64,000 nucleotides of DNA, taken from NCBI RefSeq assembly GCF_014695375.1, contig NZ_JACJOG010000048.1, positions 1 through 64,000 of the forward strand, in the 5' to 3' direction. A program made the position numbers and the translations under genes. The stretch comes from Coleofasciculus sp. FACHB-T130 (GTDB lineage Bacteria > Cyanobacteriota > Cyanobacteriia > Cyanobacteriales > FACHB-T130). This document shows positions 10,201 through 18,659 of this stretch, in pieces (within the stretch, counting starts at the first letter, position 1; every line of letters begins with the position of its first letter). The notes beneath the pieces are model-generated. The model did no database searches and was not told the DNA's origin. It saw only the letters and a list, made by a program, of their open reading frames with translations.

Positions 10201-11520
10201 CTGCTTGCTGGAGGTGATGTCACGGGCAATGCAGTACATGACTTGATTATCAGTCGCCGCGTTCGCAGTCCATGCCAACCATCGGTAGGAGCCATCCTTA
10301 CACCTATAGCGATTTTCAAAATACAGTACCTGCGAACCAATAGTCAGTTTTTCGGCTTCGGCTAAGCTCTTGTCTCGGTCATCTGGATGGATAAACTCAA
10401 TAAACGGTTGAGCCAAAAGTTCCTCGACCGCGAAGCCCAGGATTCTTGTCCATGAAGGATTGAGGCGCTTAAAAGTGCCGTCAAATCCGATAATACACAG
10501 CAGGTCAAGAGAGAGAGTAAAGAAGCGATCGCGTTCTTGATTCGCTTCCGTTAATTCTGCCGTGCGCTCATCAATGCGTTGTTCGAGTTCTTGATTCAGG
10601 GTGCGAAGTTCCGTTTCTGCGCGCTGGCGTTTGATATCAATGCCATTCAGGTTTCGAGAATTCCACCAAATCAGAACGGCAAAAACAATAATATTCAAGC
10701 TACCTAAAACCGAGATGGCGATCTCGGTTTCCAAAGACTTCGCCCGGTACCCGGCTAAGATTATCCAACCTAAAAGTGGCGGAATTCCAAGTACAGCCGG
10801 TGACATCCGCCTCGCCATCATACCCCCTGCATTCTGACTGGTGACAACTGCCATCACCCCTCGATCTGGACGAGCAAACAGAATGCCGGTGCTAAGAAGC
10901 GCAAATCCCACTGCTGCGTGCAAGGCCATTTGGGTGTAAGAGCTAATCCCATAAAGGGATTTCACACCATAAAGGTAGCCCAGTACCCCCAGCAAGGCGA
11001 CTGAGAATGCCGCTAAGCTAAGAATTTGAGCGGCTTGATAATTAATATAGGGGCCGAGAAACAGCAGTAGAGCCACCCCCAACATCAAAAAATTAAGGGC
11101 AGTATTGGGAGCCATCCGACCAGGGGAGGAAGTGCCAAAGGTGTCTGACGACGCCTTGAACAGAAGTTGGTCAATGCCGAAATCCCACCCCAGAACATAC
11201 TGCATCAGCGTGAGCAAACCGACGACCATAACGATCCCGGCAAACCATTGTCCCAAGCGGCGCTTCGACTCGTCAGCGGGATAACGGTGCCACAACCACA
11301 ACGATGTACCGCTGAGGATAAAACACACCGCTGCGTTTGCTTTCATCGTTACCAGACCTGGCAAGATGCTTTTCAGGATGGGAATGTTAAACATCCAACC
11401 TAGTAGTACCGCACAACCGATTGCAATGACTGCTATAGTGGCTTTTTTAGAAAAGGATTGAAGTGTCCCGATGAGGTCGGAAGACTGAGGCACCTCTATC
11501 GGCTGATATGAACTTTCCAT
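7201..11520 (-). CDS. Membrane-bound multi-PAS methyl-accepting chemotaxis protein
   Basis: A 1439-aa chemoreceptor. The N-terminal ~290 residues contain about eight hydrophobic helices with short loops and no large periplasmic ligand domain. A coiled coil ([21 protein letters not shown]) follows, then six PAS/PAC segments between about 325 and 1085. Next comes a HAMP-like linker ([16 protein letters not shown]) and an MCP signalling domain with the hairpin tip around [20 protein letters not shown]. Signals are therefore likely sensed inside the cell or in the membrane (redox, light or small molecules through the PAS domains) and passed to the CheA of the same operon. It sits 24 bases after a CheW gene. 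The PilJ/HmpD-type receptors of cyanobacteria occupy the same operon position. Confidence 0.93.
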   Translation of the reverse strand: MESSYQPIEVPQSSDLIGTLQSFSKKATIAVIAIGCAVLLGWMFNIPILKSILPGLVTMKANAAVCFILSGTSLWLWHRYPADESKRRLGQWFAGIVMVVGLLTLMQYVLGWDFGIDQLLFKASSDTFGTSSPGRMAPNTALNFLMLGVALLLFLGPYINYQAAQILSLAAFSVALLGVLGYLYGVKSLYGISSYTQMALHAAVGFALLSTGILFARPDRGVMAVVTSQNAGGMMARRMSPAVLGIPPLLGWIILAGYRAKSLETEIAISVLGSLNIIVFAVLIWWNSRNLNGIDIKRQRAETELRTLNQELEQRIDERTAELTEANQERDRFFTLSLDLLCIIGFDGTFKRLNPSWTRILGFAVEELLAQPFIEFIHPDDRDKSLAEAEKLTIGSQVLYFENRYRCKDGSYRWLAWTANAATDNQVMYCIARDITSSKQAEAELRESQERLEAIIDNYTAVIYLKDLEGRYILVNRQYEILFHKTKEQVVGKTDYDFFPKEMADAFRANDRKVIETGISLEMEEIVGQDDGLHAYLSTKFLLKNSTGAAYALCGISTDISDRKRTEEALQQQVQMLDLANDTIVLRDLDDRIAYWNQGAERLYGWAKEETVGQYIHAFLKTIFPQPVEEIKAACLRDGRWEGELIHTKRDGTQIVVASRWTLQREESGQPKAILEINNDITERKAAEETIRQNEERYRSLIAATSQIVWATDAQGQVVDMPAWRAFTGQSEEQVKGWGWLDAVHPEDRDPTARIWNKALETKSLYQVEYRIRAADGSYGYFWVRGIPVLAEDGSIREWVGVCTDISDRKQAEADLQRTAADLARSSAELRQQTSILQLVLNSMGEAVIVADETGKFLLFNPAAEKMFGLGSGDAPPDRWSTQYGLFLPDTVTVYPTADLPMTKAIRGEAVDDVEMFTRHAGIPEGLWAKINGRPLKDDNGVLKGGAIVCRNITSDKQAQERLQQLAKEQERLLQELKNRQNALDESAIVSETDLKGTITYANERFCQISGYTQEELMGQNHRIVNSGYHPKSFFQDFWATVYRGGVWKGEIKNKRKDGSLYWVDTTVSPIFDTNGNIIKYIGIRFDITQQKEAADRLIKLAEERKIEADSLTQQVVKLLGEIKGAAKGDLTVKAQVTNDILGALADSFNYLVTSLRKVVINIQDAAAQANQATTASIGNTNELAQQARTQALQIESTLKQIERMLNSIKDVSDAAKRAEQVAQQAATTAEMGGQAVDRTVDGINELRQTIAETSKMMKRLGEGSQQIGKIVTSISQIASQTNLLALNATIEAARAGEQGQGFAVVAEEVRKLAERSASATEEISEIVKTIQDEISRVMRAMESGTQQVVEGTHIAAAAKTNLIAIIEVSREINALVQNITRAAQKQTISAEEIAGSVKQVNAISTNTAQKAEDVTNSLGGLAVVVNKLQSSVTNFRSQ

Positions 11521-11544
11521 CTTATGGCTCCGGCAATCTATGAT

Positions 11545-12009
11545 TTACCAGCGATCCGAATGCGCGATCGCTTCTACATCCACAATCATGAGTAAGCGTC
11601 CCTGACAGTCATATAAGCCTCGCAAAAAAGGAGCCAGTTCCTCACTCACCTCTGCTGCCGAGACAATTTGATCGGGATCGAGAGATAGCACACCCTCGAC
11701 ATGAGAAACTGCTAATCCCATCCGCATCGATGGGAGATTGATATCGCGCGGGTCGGGCGCTTCTACGACTAAAATCCGACTCCGAGCTTCGTGACTTTCC
11801 ACAGGGTCGGCACCCATGAACCGACCAAAATCTGCTACTGCCAGAATTTCCCCTCGCAGATTGGTTAAACCCAATAAAAAAGGAAGCGTATTCGGAACAG
11901 CGGTAATGGTTTGATCGCCCAAAACCAGCACTTCTCTGACTGCCGTTAGTTCGACTGCAAACAGGCTCTTGTCTTGACCAAAGAGAACGAATTGGCGAGG
12001 CATAAACAA
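11545..12009 (-). CDS. cheW: CheW-domain chemotaxis coupling protein
   Basis: A 154-aa single-domain CheW protein beginning FVLFGQDKSLFAVELTAVREVL and containing LLGLTNLRGEILAVADF, the conserved core strand of CheW/PilI proteins. It would link the neighbouring receptor (24 bases downstream) to CheA. The 62 bases separating it from the upstream response regulator are nearly pure A/T with TAATTTTTAATTTTT repeats. It resembles PilI-type CheW more than the second, distal CheW of the cluster. Confidence 0.9.
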   Translation of the reverse strand: MFMPRQFVLFGQDKSLFAVELTAVREVLVLGDQTITAVPNTLPFLLGLTNLRGEILAVADFGRFMGADPVESHEARSRILVVEAPDPRDINLPSMRMGLAVSHVEGVLSLDPDQIVSAAEVSEELAPFLRGLYDCQGRLLMIVDVEAIAHSDRW

Positions 12010-12071
12010 TTAAAAATGTAAAATTAAAAATTATAATTATTGATTAATTTTTAATTTTTAATTTTTAATTC

Positions 12072-12428
12072 TTAGAGAAGGCGTCGTACCAGATTAATAA
12101 ACTGTTTCGCCTCAAGTGGCTTACTTACATAAGCATCGGCTCCCAGCTCGATTCCCCAAGCTTTATCAATCTCTGTATTTTTTTGCGTACAAAACACGAC
12201 AGGTAAGTGTTTGGTTTCCTCGTTCTCTCGTAACTCCCGCACCACTTCAAATCCGTTCATTCGTGGCATGACCACATCCAATATCACGAGGTCGGGTGGC
12301 TTCTCCTGGATGCGAGCGATCGCTTCCTCTCCATCACTCGCTCTCACCACTTCCATCCCCGCTTCTTGTAAAATTCGGCAAATCATCTCTAGTTCAGTCG
12401 GCACATCATCGACGACTAATACTCTCGA
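12072..12428 (-). CDS. CheY-like single-domain response regulator
   Basis: A receiver-only protein (about 118 aa) with all key residues: the acidic pair in VLVVDDV, the phospho-acceptor Asp in LVILDVVMPRMNG, Thr in VFCTQK and Lys in YVSKPL. It is the first gene of the chemosensory cluster and the probable output of its CheA, like PilG/PilH in phototaxis. The start is the ATG at 12428, preceded by GAGGG at a normal distance; a GTG 15 bases upstream overlaps that ribosome site and is unlikely. Confidence 0.92.
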   Translation of the reverse strand, partial: SRVLVVDDVPTELEMICRILQEAGMEVVRASDGEEAIARIQEKPPDLVILDVVMPRMNGFEVVRELRENEETKHLPVVFCTQKNTEIDKAWGIELGADAYVSKPLEAKQFINLVRRLL

Positions 12429-13010
12429 CATCGCAACCCTCACAAGTATTTATTGTTAACTCGATTCTATCTGAGTCTATTCCCGCTCAAAAAGCCTCAG
12501 TATTTTCACCGAAACATCTTTTAATATTGTTCTCATTTACTGAAAAATAAACCTTGCCAAAGTTCGTTTCCGTCCCAAGAAATTTAGCTGTATTGTTAAA
12601 TATTTGTTGCTTCAATTTACATCTTGCACCAGAGCCGGTTCAAATAGAATTCGCAGCGATGCAAACTAAGCTTTTCTGCACCAAATCACGTTAAATCAAG
12701 AGTTTAAAACCCGCATCTCATCTGGTTCTTGTATGCCTAGATGTGATTTGAATCACCGACTTAAAAATAATCCAAACTCGTAGTTAAATATCCCATCACA
12801 TCTATTGAATGCTGAAAACTTAATTAAGTTATCAGCTTGATACCCTTAAAATTATAAAACACATAAATAAAATTGCAGGATTTCGCCAACCCTGATTTTC
12901 AAGCTCCTTAATTCAAAGTAAAGTTTTTTAGACTTTCAAAAACAAACTTTACGATTTTCAAATAATTTTGATTCACTTTTTTGATGCAAATAAAAAGAAA
13001 GGCACTTTTT
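12429..13010. other. AT-rich intergenic region upstream of the chemosensory operon
   Basis: About 580 bases, mostly A/T rich, with no convincing gene on either strand. It should contain the promoter of the leftward chemosensory operon near its left end. I see no clear terminator, RNA gene or repeat family. Confidence 0.5.
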
Positions 13011-13499
13011 CTAAAAATTTTGATGCTTTACAGTTTGTGCAAAAGAGGCAGCAGGCTGCTTAAGCTGGCGATAAACTTTACCACTTTTGCTAGAAGAGGG
13101 AGTATGAGGAACGGGTAGCTGTCGCCAGAGGAGGACAGGGATACTGAGGACACCTAAAATCATCACCACTCCAGCCGTTATCCAGACAAACAGACGATTT
13201 GCCTGATAATCGCTACGCTCAATTTGCCAAAAAACCTGGTTGTAGCGCCATGCAGCAAAGGCAATTAGGACAATGCCAGCAACCACCAGACTGATGCCAA
13301 GGCTCTGGGAACTGATGAACGAGTGAGAAGTGCTATCCTGACCTGTGACGGCGGTTTGCAGTTGCTGTAGAAATAAACCAAAGCGAGCTAAAGCAAACCC
13401 AAATCCAATCAATGCAATTGAGGTACGCAACCAAGCCAGAAATGTCCGCTCATTGGCTTGATGCTCTCGCTGGCGGTCGATTTTTCGTTGTTTATCCAT
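13011..13499 (-). CDS. DUF202 (YidH-like) membrane protein
   Basis: A 162-aa inner-membrane protein. The N-terminus holds the DUF202 signature: a charged stretch rich in Arg/Gln followed by NERTFLAWLRTSIALIGFGFALARFG. Two more hydrophobic helices follow (LGISLVVAGIVLIAFAAWRY and LFVWITAGVVMILGVLSIPVLL), then a basic tail. The biochemical role of DUF202 proteins is not established. It lies 95 bases downstream of the truncated slipin gene on the same strand. Confidence 0.85.
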   Translation of the reverse strand: MDKQRKIDRQREHQANERTFLAWLRTSIALIGFGFALARFGLFLQQLQTAVTGQDSTSHSFISSQSLGISLVVAGIVLIAFAAWRYNQVFWQIERSDYQANRLFVWITAGVVMILGVLSIPVLLWRQLPVPHTPSSSKSGKVYRQLKQPAASFAQTVKHQNF

Positions 13500-13594
13500 T
13501 TCTCCTCTGGCTCAGACATTAGCAGGTTCTAGTCTTAATTTCAGCAGCTTTCCCAATTTCAGAGGCTCCAGTATTTTTCTAAAAAAGCAATATC

Positions 13595-14074
13595 CTATTG
13601 GACACGGGTAATCTTGATCCCCCAATTCGCAACCGCCTCATTTAATTGCTGCAATAAAGTTTGAGCGATTTCGCTTCTAGAATGAACCGCTTGCTCTAGC
13701 TTAATTCGACCAATTTCAGAGCGCAGGATAGAGATAACCAAGTTTTTTAACGCTATCTCAATATTTTCAACAGTGTAATAAGTGCGTTCTAAATTTAGGA
13801 TGCGCCAATACACAATTGCATCGACTTCCAGGGACACATTATCTTTTGCGATCGCTGGCTGGCGCTCAATTTTCAAAACCTGTTCGCGGGTTGTATTCTG
13901 ATAGACAATCGTATCGAGCCAAGGCAAGATAAAGTGGATACCTGGTTTCAGCGTTCGATGGTATCGACCCAAGCGCTCTACTAAGGCTTCATTACTTTGA
14001 CGGATAATTTTGACAGAGTATCCCAGCACGTAACCAATGATGACTGCACCAAGAGCAGCAAGGAATAACTTCAT
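13595..14074 (-). pseudogene. Truncated slipin/stomatin (SPFH) protein
   Basis: The 159 residues match the N-terminal half of bacterial slipins: one membrane helix (about 3-23), then the SPFH domain with NEALVERLGRYHRTLKPGIHFILPW and the conserved WRILNLERTYYTVEN segment. The frame stops after GIKITRVQ, where family members normally continue for about another 100 residues, beginning near an EI(Q/K) stretch and a coiled-coil oligomerisation region. I find no continuation in the next 95 bases in any frame. The missing part should oligomerise the protein, so this is either a decayed gene or a shortened membrane scaffold. The intact reading frame argues that decay, if any, is recent. Confidence 0.75.
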
Positions 14075-14247
14075 CTGTATTGTCTTGCTGGGATATTTTC
14101 ACAAAGCAATTGGGCTTTTATTTTTAGAATGATGTTAACTCAAGGGCACTGTTCACCTTAAGTTTTAACCACTCCAAAAATGCAGAGAATAACCAAAATT
14201 TTGCATATTTTTGCAAAACCTCCGCGTTCTTTGCGTTTAAAAACCGT

Positions 14248-14739
14248 TTAGCGATAGTTATTAAATTGCAAAGCAACCGGATAATCTTCCTGCTTCAAGC
14301 GTTGAATTACCAGTTGCAAGTCATCTTTGGATTTAGCAGAAACTCGCACGGCATCACCTTGAATTGAGGGTTGCACTTTTTTAATTTCGTCCCGAATTAG
14401 TTTGGTGATTTGTTTAGCAATTTCCTGGCTGAGTCCTTTACGCAGTTTGATTTCCTGCCGAATGCGATTACCACCCGCTGATTCAGGTTTGCCATAATCA
14501 AAGATTTTCAAGCTAAGGTTGCGCTTGGCGGATTTAATTTGCAGGATGGTATGAACAGCATCCAAGGTAAATTCGCTATCGGTGCTAATTGTAATAACGT
14601 CGTCGCCTAATTCAAGGGTAGTTTTAGTGTCTTTGAGGTCGAAGCGGCTTTTTATTTCCCGCTCAGTTTGGTCTACGGCATTGACCAATTCTTGCCGGTC
14701 AAAATCGCTGACAATATCAAAAGAGTATGTAGAAGCCAT
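14248..14739 (-). CDS. yajQ: YajQ family (DUF520) nucleotide-binding protein
   Basis: A 163-aa cytoplasmic protein with the family's start ([19 protein letters not shown]), the segment [12 protein letters not shown] and the C-terminal half beginning [21 protein letters not shown]. YajQ has two ferredoxin-like domains. Some members bind cyclic di-GMP or nucleotides and affect gene regulation; the role in cyanobacteria is not settled. It is a single gene with no obvious operon partner. Confidence 0.93.
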   Translation of the reverse strand: MASTYSFDIVSDFDRQELVNAVDQTEREIKSRFDLKDTKTTLELGDDVITISTDSEFTLDAVHTILQIKSAKRNLSLKIFDYGKPESAGGNRIRQEIKLRKGLSQEIAKQITKLIRDEIKKVQPSIQGDAVRVSAKSKDDLQLVIQRLKQEDYPVALQFNNYR

Positions 14740-14782
14740 AAAGAATCGTTAGTGGTTGGCTAAATTGATATTAGAAAAATCG

Positions 14783-15193
14783 CTAATTGCTATTGGCAGA
14801 AAGTAGGCTGAGGACAAATAAGGTGCTACTGCTCAGGGTACCGATGCCGAACATTAGCGATCGCGCGATTGGGACATTGAGAATATAAAAAACGGAGTAT
14901 AATGACCGGGCAACAACGAAGGCGATCGCAGCGATCGCTGCCAAGGGCGAATCTACACCTGTCACATAAGCCATCAGGGCTGCCGCCGCAAATATCATAA
15001 ATGCTTCAAACGAGTTTTGGTGCGCCCAAGTGGCTCGTTGTCCGTAGGGAGGCAGCTTATCAAACATGGCTCGCGGAGCCGCCGTGTCATACCCCACAGT
15101 CACACGGGCGTAACCCACCACCAAAAAGGGGATATAAATCAGAACAGCGGCTGCGGCAATGCAGTCGAGCAGAATAGCAGGTACTGGGATCAT
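14783..15193 (-). CDS. MAPEG family membrane protein
   Basis: A 136-aa protein with four hydrophobic helices and the MAPEG pattern: helix 1, a cytoplasmic loop containing ATWAHQNSFEAFMIFAAA (the helix-2 motif), then two C-terminal helices around SLYSVFYILNVPIARSLMFGIG. MAPEG proteins include microsomal glutathione transferases and eicosanoid enzymes; bacterial members are mostly uncharacterised. No substrate can be named. It lies between YajQ and the DprA-like gene on the same strand. Confidence 0.88.
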   Translation of the reverse strand: MIPVPAILLDCIAAAAVLIYIPFLVVGYARVTVGYDTAAPRAMFDKLPPYGQRATWAHQNSFEAFMIFAAAALMAYVTGVDSPLAAIAAIAFVVARSLYSVFYILNVPIARSLMFGIGTLSSSTLFVLSLLSANSN

Positions 15194-15244
15194 AGCTTTA
15201 TTGTAGAGACGCCAGCGGTAGCGCTCTTAATGCATCGCGTCTTT

Positions 15245-15748
15245 TTAATCAAAGTAGAACAGAGTCACCACTTTGCGTTGTTCTTCCGCATCCTGACAAG
15301 TTTTGAGCAGGGTGTGGCTGTCGTGAAACGCAAAACAGATTAGCTGCTGACACCGAGAAACTATCTCTTGATTGCATAGAGCGCTGGCTTCAGCCAGCGA
15401 TAAATTGTCGTTTTCGGGATTTTCTACCAAATGCATTACCTGTTCCAACTGCTCCCGCGATTCCCGTGGCTGACGCTCTAAGCTTTGGGGCAAAATTACA
15501 GTCAGCAGGCTAGAATCGGCTCGCATCGCCCCTCGGATGGCGGCAAAATTGGTTCCGGTAGCACCAGAGGTGATGAGTCGATTCCCGGTTAAAACCAAGG
15601 CATAGCTCATCATCTCAATGAGATTTTGATGGGTGATCGGAACGTGACGCGACCCCAGCAGGGCAATCCGTTTGGAACCTGTTTGCTGGATAGTCGCCAG
15701 TTCTTGTGCTAAGGCATCAAGCTTAGGAATGTCAATGGATTGGCTCAA
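15245..15748 (-). CDS. DprA-like protein (cyanobacterial recombination-mediator A family)
   Basis: About 167 residues with a Rossmann-like pattern resembling the nucleotide-binding half of DprA/lysine-decarboxylase-like proteins: RIALLGSRHVP near the start, then LVLTGNRLITSGATGTNFAAIRGAMRAD and a C-terminal LICFAFHDSHTLL segment. Cyanobacterial relatives are annotated as DNA recombination-mediator protein A. The DprA C-terminal domain is absent. I placed the start at a TTG (15748) that gives SQSIDIPKLDALAQEL; an alternative ATG is at 15799. Neither has a strong ribosome site. Function in recombination is inferred from family naming only. Confidence 0.7.
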   Translation of the reverse strand: MSQSIDIPKLDALAQELATIQQTGSKRIALLGSRHVPITHQNLIEMMSYALVLTGNRLITSGATGTNFAAIRGAMRADSSLLTVILPQSLERQPRESREQLEQVMHLVENPENDNLSLAEASALCNQEIVSRCQQLICFAFHDSHTLLKTCQDAEEQRKVVTLFYFD

Positions 15749-15907
15749 TGACGATTTCTGTCTGAACAACCTCGCTATTTTATCAGACCCGGATGACAAC
15801 AGCGATGGAGTTTCTGCATCTTAGTTGCCTAGTTCTAAGTTCCATTGGTTAGCGAGAATTATTTGCACTTTTATAAAAAGCTATGCTATATTTATAAATC
15901 GTCGGAC

Positions 15908-15981
15908 GGACGCATAGCTCAGTTGGTTAGAGCACCACGTTGACATCGTGGGGGTCACTGGTTCGAATCCAGTTGTGTCCA
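15908..15981 (+). tRNA. tRNA-Val (anticodon GAC)
   Basis: A 74-base cloverleaf. The acceptor arm GGACGCA pairs with TGTGTCC (one G-U), with discriminator A at 15981. The D arm contains AGCTCAGTTGGTTAGAGC. The anticodon stem CCACG/CGTGG encloses the loop TTGACAT, giving anticodon GAC (valine). The T arm contains GGTTCGAATCC. The CCA end is not encoded. A run of T residues follows directly (15985-15992) and can serve as terminator. Confidence 0.95.
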
Positions 15982-16010
15982 TTATTTTTTTTGGTGCCGC
16001 TATAGGTGGC

Positions 16011-16055
16011 TGTCGATTGCCACATTATTTGACACTAATAACAAATTAGTGTCAC
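16011..16055. repeat. Inverted repeat downstream of tRNA-Val
   Basis: TGACACTAAT (16030-16039) and ATTAGTGTCA (16045-16054) form a perfect 10-base inverted repeat around AACAA. A TGT trinucleotide lies 19 bases to the left at 16011. The motif resembles, from memory, the short repeats at the ends of Tn7-like elements of cyanobacteria that insert next to tRNA genes. It could equally be a simple hairpin. The rest of 15982-16195 shows no gene. Confidence 0.4.
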
Positions 16056-16195
16056 TTTTAACGAACTACAGAGGTAAAGGCGATCGCATTTGAGCCGACA
16101 AGCGCAGCCAAAAAAACACCTTGGTAGCTGATAACCCTCTCGGTGGGAGCAAAACGCCCCTACAATCGGCTACCAAAGGATTATTCATGCGGCGC

Positions 16196-17911
16196 TTACC
16201 TTGGATAGCGCTCCACGATTCCCAAAACAGGCTTTACTTCCGACTCTGCAACCTTCGGAACTAAAAATCCTCCCGCATAAATCTGGGGATTCATGGCTGC
16301 AATTTGGGTATAAGATTGGCGAACCTGAGCATTCACTGCAACAGTTTTGACATCGTACATTTGCATACCCATATTCGGGTATACGCCAAGACCGATAATC
16401 AGCACCAGAAAGCAAGCAGCAATAAACACTTCACGAGGTCTGGCATCGATAAATGCTGCATCGATAGGTAAGCTACAGTTTGTACCAAAGCAAACCGGCT
16501 CCTGATTTCCCTGATTCTGCAAATCTACATCCGTAATGTCGCAGGTCGGTGCAATGTCGCAGGTCGGTACTTCACCAGAATTGTAAAACACCTGTCGCAG
16601 CATCGATAGCAGATAAATCGGCGTCAGGATAACACCCACGGCGGCTAGAAAGACGGTCACGGTGCGGAAAGTTGAGCTGTAGATATCGCTTGTCGTGACA
16701 CCGACAAACACCGATAGTTCGCTAGCAAAGCCGCTCATTCCTGGTAGAGCCACTGATGCCATCACACCCATTGTAAACAGGGCAAACACAGTGGGCATTG
16801 CCTGAGCAATCCCGCCCATTTCTTTCATCGACATCGTGTGAGTGCGATCGTAAGTTACTCCGGCTAAAAAGAATAGTAATGATGCAATTAAACCGTGAGA
16901 AATCATTTGCAGCATTGCGCCGTTGATTCCCAAGTCGGTGAAGGACGCAATCCCCAACAGAACAAATCCCATGTGAGAAACCGACGAATAGGCGAGGCGA
17001 CGCTTCATATTCGTCTGGGCAAAGGAGTTAAAGGCTCCGTAGATAATATTGACAACGCCCAGAATCGCTAAAACAGGTGCAAAGTAAACGTGTGCATCAG
17101 GCAGAAGTCCTAAATTGAGGCGAATCAACCCGTATCCGCCCATCTTTAGCAATACGCCTGCGAGTACCATTGATACGGGAGAGGATGCCTCGCCGTGTGC
17201 ATCCGGTAGCCAGGTGTGCAGGGGGAAAACAGCTAATTTGACACCAAAGGCAACAAGCAATCCTGCATAAAGCAGCAGTTCTAAAGCCAGCGGGTAATCT
17301 TTTAAGCCGAGTTCGACCATATCAAAGGTTAGATTGTCACCGTAGAATGCCATTGCCAGACCAGCGACCAGAATAAAGATGGAAGCGGCGGCGGTATAGA
17401 GCAAGAACTTCATCGCGGCGTACTGACGCTTCTGACCACCCCAAATCGAGACGAGTAGGTAGACGGGAATTAGTTCGACTTCCCACATAATGAACAGCAG
17501 CAGCACGTCTTGGGCGACGAATACCCCAACCTGTGCGGAATACAGCACCAGCATCAGGAAATAGAAGAGGTGGGGTTTGAGATTGACTTGCCACGCCGCA
17601 AACATGGAGAGTGTTGTCACTAATCCTGCCAGAAGCACCAGCGGGGCTGAAACTCCATCGATGGAAACTGCCCAGTTCAAGCCTAAATGAGGCACCCAGG
17701 CATATTTCTCTACAAGCTGAAAAGTCGCGCTGCTTGGATCGTAATGCTTCCAAAAGACGTAGCACATCAATATAAAGTCTGCGATCCCCACGCCGAGTGC
17801 ATACCAGCGCACTCGCGTGCCGTCTTTATCCGGCAGAAAAGGGATCAGCAGTGCAGCAACGAGTGGGAACAGGACAATCGCGCTAAGCCAAGGAAATTGA
17901 TCCGCTATCAT
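16196..17911 (-). CDS. ndhD: NAD(P)H-quinone oxidoreductase subunit 4 (NdhD)
   Basis: A 571-aa proton-pumping membrane subunit of the thylakoid NDH-1 complex, which works in respiration, cyclic electron flow and CO2 uptake. About 14 helices are visible. Family motifs include [22 protein letters not shown], the Lys-bearing [21 protein letters not shown] and [18 protein letters not shown]. The length and the C-terminal region look closest to NdhD1/NdhD2 of respiratory NDH-1. Between residues about 445 and 490 there is an unusual loop with four cysteines and a doubled (PT)CDI unit encoded by an 18-base tandem repeat. It is a lone gene with no ndhF next to it in the window. Confidence 0.95.
   Translation of the reverse strand: MIADQFPWLSAIVLFPLVAALLIPFLPDKDGTRVRWYALGVGIADFILMCYVFWKHYDPSSATFQLVEKYAWVPHLGLNWAVSIDGVSAPLVLLAGLVTTLSMFAAWQVNLKPHLFYFLMLVLYSAQVGVFVAQDVLLLFIMWEVELIPVYLLVSIWGGQKRQYAAMKFLLYTAAASIFILVAGLAMAFYGDNLTFDMVELGLKDYPLALELLLYAGLLVAFGVKLAVFPLHTWLPDAHGEASSPVSMVLAGVLLKMGGYGLIRLNLGLLPDAHVYFAPVLAILGVVNIIYGAFNSFAQTNMKRRLAYSSVSHMGFVLLGIASFTDLGINGAMLQMISHGLIASLLFFLAGVTYDRTHTMSMKEMGGIAQAMPTVFALFTMGVMASVALPGMSGFASELSVFVGVTTSDIYSSTFRTVTVFLAAVGVILTPIYLLSMLRQVFYNSGEVPTCDIAPTCDITDVDLQNQGNQEPVCFGTNCSLPIDAAFIDARPREVFIAACFLVLIIGLGVYPNMGMQMYDVKTVAVNAQVRQSYTQIAAMNPQIYAGGFLVPKVAESEVKPVLGIVERYPR
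16535..16568. repeat. 18-base-period tandem duplication inside ndhD
   Basis: AATGTCGCAGGTCGGT occurs at 16535-16550 and again at 16553-16568. The period is 18 bases, so the frame is kept; on the minus strand it adds a second copy of a six-residue unit containing CDI. Confidence 0.85.
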
Positions 17912-18221
17912 GGCAGTAGGAAAAAATACTTATTTCTGTATGTAATTATTTTATTAAACTTTGTAAACACTTGGTTATAAATTTTTCTTGTAGATCACTA
18001 TAGACGGATCTATAGGTAGAGGTTAAGAACCTTAAGCGTATGGTAGACGGCGGCAGCAGATTCAAGGCGATCGCATTCTCTTCTCGTGGAGCCTAACTCG
18101 GAAGATGCGATCGCTTTCGTCCCATTCCAACACCACAAATTACTGATTTTGTCAACTGTATTGGATTGGCGCGATCGCATTTTGGCAGGATGAAAGGGTG
18201 CAATGGTGCTAGAGGCTCAGC
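17912..18221. other. Intergenic region upstream of ndhD and the hicAB operon
   Basis: About 310 bases between divergent transcription units. Several HIP1-type GCGATCGC/GCGATCGCA sites lie at 18068-18180. It must contain the leftward ndhD promoter and the rightward promoter of the hicA-hicB-McrBC-like operon. No further gene is seen. Confidence 0.5.
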
Positions 18222-18434
18222 ATGAAAGTTCGGGAAGTGATTAAGCTAATAGAAGAAGATGGTTGGTATCTGGCAAGAACTAGGGGTAGCCATCGTCAGT
18301 TCAAGCATCCAACTAAGTCCGGTTTAGTCACAATTGCAGGGAAACCGTCTGACGATCTAGCACCTGGCACGTTAAATAGCATAATGACGCAAGCTCAACT
18401 CAAGGAAGAGAAGGAAACAGGAGAACAAGAGTAA
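18222..18434 (+). CDS. hicA: HicA family toxin (mRNA interferase)
   Basis: A 70-aa protein with the HicA/YcfA double-stranded-RNA-binding fold. It carries REVIKLIEEDGWYLARTRGSHRQFKHP, with the catalytic His in GSH, and TIAGKPSDDLAPGTLNSIM. HicA toxins cleave mRNA and tmRNA. Its stop codon overlaps the hicB start by one base (TAATG). The C-terminal tail is charged (KEEKETGEQE), slightly longer than usual. It opens the operon that continues into the McrB-like and McrC-like genes. Confidence 0.9.
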   Translation: MKVREVIKLIEEDGWYLARTRGSHRQFKHPTKSGLVTIAGKPSDDLAPGTLNSIMTQAQLKEEKETGEQE

Positions 18435-18643
18435 TGCGCTATGCAATTGTGATTGAAAAGCTAGAGAGCAACTATTCAGCTTATGTTCCAGATTTACCGG
18501 GATGTGTGGCAACAGGCGCAACTCTTGAAGAGATGGAACAGCAGATAAAAGAAGCGATCGCGTTTCATTTGGATGGTTTGCGAGAAGAGGGTTTACCCAT
18601 TCCCGAACCAACTACTCTATGTGAATATGTCGAAGCTTGCTGA
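18434..18643 (+). CDS. hicB: HicB family antitoxin
   Basis: A 69-aa HicB antitoxin with the partial RNase-H-like fold: YAIVIEKLESNYSAYVPDLPGCVATG, with the DLPGC turn, and a helix EEMEQQIKEAIAFHLDGL. It ends shortly after the fold and lacks a helix-turn-helix or ribbon-helix-helix DNA-binding extension, so autoregulation by HicB alone is doubtful. It overlaps hicA by one base. The next gene starts at or just before the hicB stop, which suggests translational coupling. It carries a HIP1 site near 18554, the last one I see before 23017. Confidence 0.92.
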   Translation: MRYAIVIEKLESNYSAYVPDLPGCVATGATLEEMEQQIKEAIAFHLDGLREEGLPIPEPTTLCEYVEAC

Positions 18644-18659
18644 GGGAACAGATAATCGT

